Assembly (NCBI GenBank): GCA_947259235.1
Contig: CAMYLL010000200.1
Coordinates: 1 to 5,571 of the forward strand
Source: an uncultured Pseudodesulfovibrio sp.
Lineage (GTDB): Bacteria; Desulfobacterota; Desulfovibrionia; Desulfovibrionales; Desulfovibrionaceae
DNA length: 5,571 nucleotides
Direction: 5' to 3'
Of the stretch, positions 1 through 5,567 are shown piece after piece. The translations under genes and the position numbers were made by a program. The notes under the pieces are model-generated. The model was not told where the DNA came from and ran no database searches. It was given only the letters and a program-made list of their open reading frames with translations. The first letter of the stretch is position 1. Each line of letters begins with the position of its first letter.

Positions 1-115
1 GGGAGGGACAGCAACGGTTAAGGCATTATGGGTCAGACGTGAAATTGACAGACCACACGTCACCGGTTTGGCCCAAAGAGTGACAGAGTAATATATCGCG
101 AGCGTTCGGCAATTA

Positions 116-125
116 CCTGATCAGG
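116..125. promoter_or_regulatory. 10-bp perfect palindrome CCTGATCAGG
   Basis: The sequence CCTGATCAGG is its own reverse complement, and the symmetry does not extend further on either side. It sits in the middle of the upstream non-coding region. A short dyad of this kind can be an operator half-site pair, but ten bases is close to what chance allows, and no family of regulator is indicated. Confidence 0.2.
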
Positions 126-176
126 CCATGTCAACCAGACGAAGGGCGGTGGACAAATGACCAATATCCGGTCACA

Positions 177-204
177 ATCTGGTTACTGACATCTGGCTAC
201 TGAC
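177..204. repeat. Tandem repeat, two 14-bp units
   Basis: The units ATCTGGTTACTGAC (177-190) and ATCTGGCTACTGAC (191-204) abut directly and differ at one base (T/C). Each carries one TGAC. The pair ends 12 bp before the Shine-Dalgarno sequence of the 229 ORF, so it would lie in or next to the promoter or 5' leader. It may be a slippage duplication or two adjacent protein-binding sites. Confidence 0.8.
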
Positions 205-216
205 TACTCTATTTAC

Positions 217-222
217 GAGGAG
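217..222 (+). promoter_or_regulatory. Strong ribosome binding site of the 229 ORF
   Basis: GAGGAG lies 6 bases upstream of the ATG at 229, which is near-optimal spacing. It is stronger than the AGGTG in front of the adaptor gene. It fixes the start of the short ORF and shows that the translation start of the original oxidoreductase gene is still intact. Confidence 0.75.
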
Positions 223-228
223 ATTCTA

Positions 229-402
229 ATGTCACTACCGGCAAAAGTCGAATACCTCATCATTGGAGCCGGGGTTCACGGCCTGTCGCATCTGGTCAAC
301 TCGGGCCGGGTGGGGCTGCTTTCCGGCAAGCCAGACCTCGACCCGCTGGTCGGAAGTGCTGTCGATTTCATGCTGCGCCCCGGCGCGGCGGTTGGGAAAT
401 AA
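229..402 (+). pseudogene. FAD-dependent oxidoreductase remnant, internally deleted (57 aa)
   Basis: Seen: a 57-codon ORF with a strong Shine-Dalgarno sequence. Residues 8-20 read EYLIIGAGVHGLS, with a beta-strand followed by the dinucleotide-binding glycines GxGxxG at 13-18. This is how the DAO/sarcosine-oxidase-like FAD-dependent oxidoreductases begin. In intact members the helix continues (typically S-T/A-x-x-x-L-A) and the protein runs to about 370-450 residues. Here the match stops after Ser20 (near base 288). It is followed by an in-frame tail of 37 residues containing GLLSGKPDLDPLVGSAVDF and ending at a TAA. The tail keeps GC-rich third positions, so it looks like real coding sequence, but I do not recognise it. 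Inference: an in-frame deletion joined the N-terminus to a C-terminus of the same or another gene. It cannot bind FAD or act as an enzyme. The stop lies 24 bp before the adaptor start, so it may now act as a translated leader of the efflux operon. The alternative is a genuine small protein. Confidence 0.6.
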
Positions 403-426
403 TCTGAATAATGCAGGTGTGATACC

Positions 427-1545
427 ATGAAACGTCTGGTGGTCTATTTGATGGCGGTGTGTGCCCTGTGCGCGGCGGCGGGCCTGGCCGGGTGCGGCAG
501 CGACCGCTTTGCCGACGACCCCAAGCCCGGAGTGGAGAAGTCCTCCGTACCGGGCAGCGCCCTGGCCGAGGCGGCCGCGGCAGAGGTCGAAACAAAGGAA
601 GCCCCGGTCATGGAGCCGACCCGCAGCCGCGAGACCTTTACGGCCAGCTCTGCGGCCCGGCGCGCCGTGCTCACCGGGTTCACCCGGGCGCGCAACCTGA
701 TGACCCTGGTCTCCGAGGAGTCGGGCCGGGTGCACAAGGTGGTGGCCGATGTGGGCGACACCCTGGGCGAGCACGGCCTGTTCGCCGAGCTGGACACCAC
801 CTTCATCGAACTGGACCTGGCCGGGAACCGGGCGGACCAGCAGCGGCTTAAAAGCGAGCTGGCCTACAGCGAGAAGGAGCTGAGCCGCTACCAGGAGCTG
901 GTCGAGAGCAAGAACGCGGCCCAGTCCACCCTGGACAACAATGTCCGCGCCCATCAGACGGCCCTGCAACAGCTGCGGGCCAAGCAGATCGAGGAGCGGG
1001 TGCTCATGGAGCGGATGAAGCGGTTCTCCCTGCTCGGCCCTCCCGGCTGGAAGGTCGTGACCCGCTACATAGAACCGGGCGAATGGCTGACCAAGGGCGA
1101 AAAGGTGGCCGAACTGGGCCGCTACGACGTGCTCCTGGTTCCCTTTGCCCTGTCCAGCGAGGAATACCGCGCCCTGAAGGAGCAGGGAGAGACGCTCAGG
1201 CTCACCCTGACGGACCTGAATATGCCCGTTGCGGCCACGGTGGCCCGCGTCTCGCCCGGGTTTGATCCCCAGACGCGCAAGATCAACGTGGACCTGGAGA
1301 TCGCCCAGGGGGATTTCGAGTTCAGGGGCGGCCTGCGGGCCGAGCTGGTCCTGGACCTGCCCGATCCGGGCGGGGCCGTGCTGGTTCCGGCCTCGGCCCT
1401 GGTCAAGGCGTATGAGGATTTCTTCCTCATGACTCCCGACGGCGAGCGGGTCCGCGTCGTGGTCCTTGGCAGCTCCGACGACGGCAAGCGGCGCGTTACC
1501 AGTCCCGACGTGCGCCCCGGCGACACGTTCCTGCTGCAACCCTAA
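427..1545 (+). CDS. RND efflux periplasmic adaptor (membrane fusion protein), lipoprotein
   Basis: This is the periplasmic adaptor that would link the downstream RND pump to an outer-membrane channel. The 372 residues are a normal length for the family. Residues 1-22 are a lipoprotein signal peptide with lipobox LAGC and lipidated Cys23. Residues 24-80 form an Ala/Glu-rich linker. The two lipoyl half-motifs lie at about 91-125 (ESGRVHKVVADVGDTL) and 200-231 (GPPGWKVV, then EPGEWLTKGEKVAEL). A Glu/Gln/Leu-rich coiled-coil hairpin lies between them, at about 126-199. The beta-barrel covers about 232-312 and includes the family signature DPQTRKINVDLEI (280-292). The membrane-proximal domain starts with VPASALV (320-326). 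The ATG at 427 is preceded by AGGTG at 415-419, 7 bp away, and begins exactly at the signal peptide. It is the first gene of a two-gene operon with the RND pump. The substrate cannot be told from sequence. Confidence 0.93.
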   Translation: MKRLVVYLMAVCALCAAAGLAGCGSDRFADDPKPGVEKSSVPGSALAEAAAAEVETKEAPVMEPTRSRETFTASSAARRAVLTGFTRARNLMTLVSEESGRVHKVVADVGDTLGEHGLFAELDTTFIELDLAGNRADQQRLKSELAYSEKELSRYQELVESKNAAQSTLDNNVRAHQTALQQLRAKQIEERVLMERMKRFSLLGPPGWKVVTRYIEPGEWLTKGEKVAELGRYDVLLVPFALSSEEYRALKEQGETLRLTLTDLNMPVAATVARVSPGFDPQTRKINVDLEIAQGDFEFRGGLRAELVLDLPDPGGAVLVPASALVKAYEDFFLMTPDGERVRVVVLGSSDDGKRRVTSPDVRPGDTFLLQP

Positions 1546-1599
1546 ATCAACTGCCCGACACCCGGTGAAAAAACGCCCGCTGCCCAGGAGCCGCAAGAG

Positions 1600-4500
1600 A
1601 TGACGACGACCAGAAAGGACACGCCCATTCAGGGGCTGGTGCGCATGACCCTCGGCCAGAAGGTGCTGGTCAATCTCGTGTTCGTGGTGCTCATGGTGGT
1701 GGGCGTGTTCTGCGTGTTCAGCCTGCCTGTGGAGCGCTACCCGGATGTGCGCATGGGCAAGGTCATCATCAGCGGGTTCCTGCCCGGAGCCAGCCCGGAC
1801 GAGATGGAGATGCTCGTCACCCGCAAGATCGAGGACGCCCTGGAGGATCTGGAAAACGTGGAGTTCATCCGGTCCAGGTCATTTCGTCAGCGAGTCTCGA
1901 TACTTGTCAAATTTCTGGACGACACGGACTACGACAGCCTGTATGACGAGCTGCGCTTCAAGGTGCTCTCCATCCAGAACGACCTTCCGGCGGATATGGA
2001 CCCGCCGACCTTCACGGTCATCCGCATCAGCGAGTGGCTGCCCGTCATCTCCGTCAACCTCGTGGGCGACCGGTCGAACCGCGCCCTGACCCTCATGGCC
2101 GAGGAGATGAAGATCCCCCTGCAGCGCATCCCGGGAGTCAAGGAGGTGAAGATCGAAGGCGAGTACACCCGCGAGTTCCACGTCTCCCTGGACCCGAACA
2201 AGCTCATGCGTCTGGGCGTCACCTTCGACGAGGTGGCCAAGGCGCTGGAGGGGGCCAATGTCTCGGTTCCGGCTGGTGATTTTGTCAGCGATTCCGGGGA
2301 ATACGTCATTGTCGTGGACGAGCGGTTCCGCACCCGCGACGCCGTGGCCGCCACCATCATCCGGCGCGACCTGGACGGCTCCTTCGTCACGGTGGGGGAC
2401 GTCATGAGCCGGGCGGCCGTTGATTACCGCGATCCCTTCGTGGTGTCCTCGGTCAACGGCAAGGACTCCGTGGCCGTCAAGATCATCAAGACCCCGGAAG
2501 GCAACGCCCTGGACATCGGCGCGGCGGTGGAGGACGTGGTGGCCCGGTTCCGGGCCAAGCTCGACAAGGAGGGCGTGGAGCCGGTGCTGACCCAGGACCA
2601 GCGGGTCTACGTCAACGAGAACATCTCCACCCTCGGCTCCAACCTGCTGGTGGGTATCGTCCTGGTCTGCGGCTGCATCTGGCTGGTCATGGGCTTCCGC
2701 AACGCCATGCTGACCACCGTGGGCGTGCCGTTCTCCTTCCTGGTGACCATGGTCATCATGAAGCTGACGGGCAACTCCCTCAATGAAATCACGCTCTTTT
2801 CATTCGTCCTGGTCAGCGGCATCATCGTGGACGACGCCATCGTGGTGGTGGAGAACATCTACCGGCACGCCCAGGAGGGCAAGCGGCTCCGGGAGGCGGT
2901 CATCGACGGAACCTGCGAGGTCTTCCTGCCCGTGCTGGCCGCCACGTCCACCACGGTTGCCGCGTTCCTGCCCATGCTGATCATGACCGGGTCCATCGGC
3001 GAGTTTTTTGCCCAGGTACCCAAGGCGGTGAGCTTCGCCATCGTGGCCTCGCTCATCGAGTGTCTGTTCATCCTGCCGCCCCATTTCATGGACTGGCCCG
3101 GGGCCAGGGCGCTTGAAAAGGACGCCCGCAGCCATGCCCGCCGCGCCTCCGACCCCCGCTTTCTCGTGGCCCTGCGCACCCTTGCGGACAGGGTGCTAAG
3201 GCTCACCATGCGCAACAAGTGGAAGACCATGACCGTGGTCTTCGGCTCCTTTGTCCTGGCGGTGGTCATGCTGGTGGTCTCGGTTGCGGGCATCGTGCCC
3301 CTGCTGCGGATCAAGTTCTTCCCCGATGAGTACAATCTCTACTACGTGTCCATGGAAGGCCCGGTGGGGACCGACGTTTCCGTCTCGTCCCAGAAGGCCA
3401 AAGAGGTCTCGCGGGCCATCGCCGGGTTCGGGCCGGGAACCACCAAGGCGTGCTCGGCCCTGGCGGGCATGGACATCAACGACGACTACGAGAGCGTCTT
3501 CGGCTCCAACCGGGCGATCATCACCACGGAGCTGCCCGCCAAGGACGACCAGGACTTCATGGAGAACCCGGACAACGATCCCCTGCTCCTGCTGGATACC
3601 GTGCGCGAGAAGCTCGCCCCCTTTGCCGCAGGCGGCTGGAAGCTGCGCGTCTGGCCCGAGAAGGGTGGGCCGCCCTCGGGCAAGGACGTCAATATCCGCG
3701 TCCTGGGCCCGGACCCTGAGGCGGTGGCGGCCCTGGAGGCCGAGGTTTTCAACTGGATTTCGGAGAACGAGAAGATCGCGCCGCATCTCATAGATTTTGC
3801 AGGCGATTCCGGTACGGACAACCGCATCTTCAGGTTCAGCCCCGTGCCGAGTCTCGTCTCCGAGTACGGCCTGACCCCGGCCCAGGTGGCGGCCCTGGCG
3901 GGCGGCGTGCTCGACGGCCGGTTCGTGGGCAAATACCGCACCGGCGACGAGGACATAGACCTGCGAATGAAAATCGACAGCCGCTTCCTGCACAAGCCGG
4001 AGGACGCGCTGGACATCCCCGTGCTGGAAGATGCCAACGGCCCGGTGCGCGTGGGCGACCTCGTGGAGGTGAAGACCTACCGCGAGCCGGGCCAGCTGAA
4101 CCGGTTCCAGGGCCAGCGGTCCGTGACCCTGACGGCCAACATCCGGCCCGGCGCGCCCATCAACGCCCAGAGCGTGGTCCATGACGTGCGCAAGCACTAT
4201 GAGTCGATCCAGGCGTCCTTTCCGGGCGCGACCCTCGACTTTGCCGGAGAGTTCGAGTCCACAGGGCGGTCGTTCACGTCGCTCATGTACGCATTTTTCA
4301 TAGCGATCATGATAATTTATACGATTCTGGCCTGCCAGTTCCAGTCCTACACCCAGCCCGCCGTCATCCTTTCGGCCGTGGCCTTTGCCCTGACGGGCGT
4401 GGTCTTCGGCACATTCCTGACCCGCTCCCTGTTCACGGTCAACAGCTTCATCGCCACTGTGGGCGTCACCGGCGTGGTGGTCAACGACTCCCTGGTCCTG

Positions 4501-4824
4501 CTCGACTTCGTCAACCGGCTCTACGCCAGCGGCTACACCCGGGCCGAGGCGATCCGCGAGGGCGTGCGCATTCGCCTGCGGCCCATCCTGCTGACCACCC
4601 TGACGACCACCCTGGGCCTGTTGCCCATGGCCCTCGGAATTCCTTACTATTCCCTGGTCTGGGGGACCATGGCCACCACCTTTGTCACCGGCCTGTGCGT
4701 GGCCACCACCCTGACCCTGTTCGTCATGCCCATCGAGTGGGACCTGCTCATGCGCTATAAGGAGCGCAAGGAACAGCGGCGCATAGAAAAGCTCGGCCTG
4801 ACCGAGAGCGACCCGGGCGCCTAG
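1600..4824 (+). CDS. RND efflux permease, HAE/AcrB type (inner membrane)
   Basis: This is a proton-driven exporter of the hydrophobe/amphiphile efflux class, working with the adaptor encoded just upstream. The 1074 residues are typical of a full-length pump. TM1 is at about 21-41, ending in LPVERYPDV. The first porter and docking loop covers about 42-340 and TM2-TM6 about 345-495, with the TM4 proton-relay pair Asp411-Asp412 in GIIVDDAIVVVEN. LPPHF follows at 492-496. TM7 is at about 543-567 and the second periplasmic loop at about 570-890, with GGPPSGKDVNIRV at 689-701. TM8-TM12 span about 893-1045. TM11 keeps Arg992 and Thr999 (RLRPILLT), equivalent to AcrB Arg971 and Thr978. TM10 reads GVVVNDSLVLLDF, so AcrB Lys940-Asn941 are replaced by Asn962-Asp963. 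AGGAG at 1586-1590 precedes the ATG by 9 bp. There is no frameshift or truncation. The substrate is unknown: drugs, detergents or metabolites are all possible. Confidence 0.95.
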   Translation: MTTTRKDTPIQGLVRMTLGQKVLVNLVFVVLMVVGVFCVFSLPVERYPDVRMGKVIISGFLPGASPDEMEMLVTRKIEDALEDLENVEFIRSRSFRQRVSILVKFLDDTDYDSLYDELRFKVLSIQNDLPADMDPPTFTVIRISEWLPVISVNLVGDRSNRALTLMAEEMKIPLQRIPGVKEVKIEGEYTREFHVSLDPNKLMRLGVTFDEVAKALEGANVSVPAGDFVSDSGEYVIVVDERFRTRDAVAATIIRRDLDGSFVTVGDVMSRAAVDYRDPFVVSSVNGKDSVAVKIIKTPEGNALDIGAAVEDVVARFRAKLDKEGVEPVLTQDQRVYVNENISTLGSNLLVGIVLVCGCIWLVMGFRNAMLTTVGVPFSFLVTMVIMKLTGNSLNEITLFSFVLVSGIIVDDAIVVVENIYRHAQEGKRLREAVIDGTCEVFLPVLAATSTTVAAFLPMLIMTGSIGEFFAQVPKAVSFAIVASLIECLFILPPHFMDWPGARALEKDARSHARRASDPRFLVALRTLADRVLRLTMRNKWKTMTVVFGSFVLAVVMLVVSVAGIVPLLRIKFFPDEYNLYYVSMEGPVGTDVSVSSQKAKEVSRAIAGFGPGTTKACSALAGMDINDDYESVFGSNRAIITTELPAKDDQDFMENPDNDPLLLLDTVREKLAPFAAGGWKLRVWPEKGGPPSGKDVNIRVLGPDPEAVAALEAEVFNWISENEKIAPHLIDFAGDSGTDNRIFRFSPVPSLVSEYGLTPAQVAALAGGVLDGRFVGKYRTGDEDIDLRMKIDSRFLHKPEDALDIPVLEDANGPVRVGDLVEVKTYREPGQLNRFQGQRSVTLTANIRPGAPINAQSVVHDVRKHYESIQASFPGATLDFAGEFESTGRSFTSLMYAFFIAIMIIYTILACQFQSYTQPAVILSAVAFALTGVVFGTFLTRSLFTVNSFIATVGVTGVVVNDSLVLLDFVNRLYASGYTRAEAIREGVRIRLRPILLTTLTTTLGLLPMALGIPYYSLVWGTMATTFVTGLCVATTLTLFVMPIEWDLLMRYKERKEQRRIEKLGLTESDPGA

Positions 4825-4838
4825 GCGAGGAGCGGAAA

Positions 4839-4923
4839 CCGCCTTCGGCGGATGTGTCAGGTGATGTCGCCTCCGGCGGCCAAAGGGCTGGAGCCCTTTG
4901 GAATCCCATTCCCGCCTTCGGCC
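4839..4923. repeat. Hairpin-rich intergenic repeat cassette
   Basis: Seen: a run of small GC-rich stem-loops starting 15 bp after the pump stop codon. They are CCGCC-TTC-GGCGG (4839-4851), CGCC-TCC-GGCG (4868-4878), a 22-bp near-palindrome at 4880-4901, and GCC-TTC-GGC (4914-4922). The 11-mer CCGCCTTCGGC occurs twice, at 4839 and 4912. From memory, very similar strings (CTCCGGCGGCCAAAGGG followed by an inverted copy) recur between genes in Desulfovibrio-type genomes, often at gene ends. I infer a dispersed intergenic repeat with a role in transcript ends or mRNA stability. I could not count copies elsewhere. Confidence 0.6.
4880..4901 (+). terminator. Terminator-like stem-loop after the efflux operon
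   Basis: CCAAAGGGCT (4880-4889), GG, then AGCCCTTTGG (4892-4901) form an exact inverted repeat. As RNA it gives a 9-bp stem with a TGGA tetraloop. It lies 55 bp after the pump stop codon, where the operon transcript should end. No T-run follows (the next bases are AATCCCATT), so it is not a classic intrinsic terminator. It may protect the 3' end, or act in both directions. Confidence 0.45.
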
Positions 4924-4983
4924 AAACTTTCCTTAAATAGGGGGCTGCTGTCGACCGTGCCAACAGCGCGTTCCAAATGGCCC

Positions 4984-5007
4984 CGGCCCCACGGCCCCAC
5001 GGCCCCA
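4984..5007. repeat. Tandem repeat, three perfect 8-bp CGGCCCCA units
   Basis: Units start at 4984, 4992 and 5000 and are identical. A degenerate relic, TGGCCCC, precedes them at 4978-4984. The run is purely GC apart from the single A of each unit. It lies in non-coding DNA, so copy number could vary between strains without affecting a protein. Confidence 0.85.
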
Positions 5008-5046
5008 TCGCCTGCTGCCGGAAGATGAAAACAGCGCGATTTTGCA

Positions 5047-5079
5047 GTCTAGAATTTGTTTAGAGTATGTCTAGAATAT
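5047..5079. repeat. Three 11-bp phased repeats (GTYTAGARTWT)
   Basis: Units GTCTAGAATTT (5047-5057), GTTTAGAGTAT (5058-5068) and GTCTAGAATAT (5069-5079) are contiguous. The outer two differ only at base 10, and the middle one differs from the third at two positions. A spacing of 11 bp places each unit about one helical turn from the next, on one DNA face. Winged-helix OmpR/PhoB-family response regulators bind tandem 11-bp direct repeats of this general plan (conserved core followed by AT-rich bases). The match to that plan is structural only, and no specific regulator is implied. Confidence 0.6.
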
Positions 5080-5100
5080 AGACGAAATGTCCGATTCGAT

Positions 5101-5109
5101 TGTGATAAT
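5101..5109 (+). promoter_or_regulatory. Possible extended -10 promoter element
   Basis: TGTGATAAT fits an extended -10 (TG-n-TATAAT with one mismatch). The best upstream -35 is TAGACG at 5079-5084, a 4/6 match with a 19-bp spacer, which is weak. It begins 21 bp after the end of the 11-bp phased repeats, a normal distance for an activator array. Transcription would run rightwards, from about 5116, into the structured region. Confidence 0.25.
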
Positions 5110-5147
5110 TATTTCCATGAAGAAAAACCCGTGCCTTTGCCCGTTCT

Positions 5148-5172
5148 GCACACGGTGGGCACACGGTGTGCC
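5148..5172. repeat. 11-bp tandem duplication overlapping a 15-bp dyad
   Basis: GCACACGGTGG (5148-5158) is followed directly by GCACACGGTGT (5159-5169), with 10 of 11 bases identical. The second unit is embedded in the inverted repeat GGCACAC-G-GTGTGCC (5158-5172), which has 7-bp perfect arms. On DNA this could be a dimeric repressor site. As RNA it gives a 5-bp stem with a 5-base loop. Confidence 0.6.
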
Positions 5173-5234
5173 CCGGGATGGTGGTGCAGCGTACGCAGGG
5201 TGCGCGCCTTGGAGCGGGGGGGGGCGAGACAGGG

Positions 5235-5269
5235 CTGCCGACGTCGGAGAGAACTATTTTGGTCGGCAG
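5235..5269 (+). other. Stem-loop with 8-bp perfect arms
   Basis: CTGCCGAC (5235-5242) pairs with GTCGGCAG (5262-5269) around a 19-base loop. The left arm also belongs to the 10-bp palindrome CCGACGTCGG (5238-5247), so GTCGG occurs both in the loop and in the right arm. No T-run follows directly. This may be RNA structure within a rightward transcript. Confidence 0.4.
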
Positions 5270-5325
5270 TTGAAAATTTAAGGATGAAACCTAGATTGTT
5301 AAGCTGTTGAAAACCGTGACGCGCG

Positions 5326-5347
5326 GCCGCAAAGGTGCAGATGCGGC
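5326..5347 (+). other. Small stem-loop with 6-bp arms
   Basis: GCCGCA (5326-5331) pairs with TGCGGC (5342-5347) around a 10-base loop. It is followed by the overlapping palindrome GGCATGCC (5345-5352). The structure is short and its function is not indicated. It is listed because it adds to the run of hairpins upstream of the terminator at 5502. Confidence 0.3.
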
Positions 5348-5501
5348 ATGCCTGGGGGTGTACCGGGGTCATTTTTTGTGTCCGTGATCGCCGGTCTTGG
5401 CTCGCAGAATGACGATTCAGATGTTTACCGTTCGGTTTAATGTGTCAGAAAATGCAAATTCAATTAAGGGCAACCAATAAATATGAGTATTATGTGAATT
5501 T

Positions 5502-5525
5502 CGACCATTAAATATGGTCGTTTTT
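5502..5525 (+). terminator. Intrinsic (Rho-independent) terminator
   Basis: CGACCAT (5502-5508) and ATGGTCG (5514-5520) form a perfect 7-bp stem with a 5-base AT loop, followed at once by TTTTT (5521-5525). The U-tract is on the rightward transcript only. The stem is modest, with 4 GC pairs, but hairpin and T-run are adjacent as expected. No protein gene ends before it, so it terminates either a non-coding transcript or the leader of a gene beyond the window. Confidence 0.65.
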
Positions 5526-5550
5526 GCTATTTTGACATATTTTCAGCGCT

Positions 5551-5567
5551 GCCGCCGCAGGGGCGGC
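5551..5567. other. GC-rich stem-loop at the window edge
   Basis: GCCGCC (5551-5556) pairs with GGCGGC (5562-5567) around GCAGG. The sequence ends four bases later, so a following T-run cannot be judged. It could be a second terminator stem in tandem with the one at 5502, or the start of another intergenic repeat cassette like the one at 4839. Confidence 0.35.

Larger units (their letters stand above)
32..204. promoter_or_regulatory. Candidate control region rich in TGAC/GTCA half-sites
   Basis: Seen: TGAC occurs at 46, 81, 158, 187 and 201, and its complement GTCA at 32, 59, 130 and 171. That is nine in about 230 bp, against roughly two expected by chance. Two of them (158-162 and 170-174) form an inverted repeat TGACC-N7-GGTCA. 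A TTGACA hexamer lies at 45-50, but no good -10 sits 15-19 bp behind it. A TAATAT at 89-94 lacks a good -35. I therefore cannot place a promoter. Inference: the cluster is a regulator-binding region controlling the short ORF at 229 and probably the efflux genes behind it. Confidence 0.35.

Noticed and set aside
235..1596. A 453-codon open frame on the minus strand opposite the adaptor gene
   Set aside because: It is a mirror of a GC-rich coding gene. The product is low-complexity (rich in Gly, Gln, His, Arg), has no domain I know, and the plus-strand adaptor explains the region fully.
3196..4197. A 333-codon open frame on the minus strand opposite the pump gene
   Set aside because: It is a shadow of the RND gene with His/Arg/Gly-rich composition and no recognisable motif.
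4962..5038. Nine-base direct repeats AACAGCGCG at 4962 and 5030, which could be target-site duplications
   Set aside because: A repeated 9-mer is expected about once by chance in a gap this long, and the bases between hold no inverted ends or transposase.
5087..5281. A 64-codon plus-strand ORF with CPFC-like cysteines
   Set aside because: There is no Shine-Dalgarno sequence in front of the ATG, it overlaps two other equally poor frames, and it runs through a G9 tract and several repeats. The CPxC match is two cysteines only.
5109..5372. An 87-codon minus-strand ORF
   Set aside because: There is no ribosome site before its ATG, no known domain, and its Arg/Pro/His-rich composition is typical of non-coding GC-rich DNA.
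5361..5377. T6 run at 5372-5377 as a terminator
   Set aside because: No GC-rich inverted repeat lies directly upstream. The only partner for CCGG near it is about 190 bp away.
5466..5498. Four-codon ORF (ATG at 5484) after AAGGG as an attenuation leader peptide before the 5502 terminator
   Set aside because: The spacing from AAGGG to ATG is 13 bp, the peptide has no run of one amino acid, and no alternative antiterminator pairing is evident.
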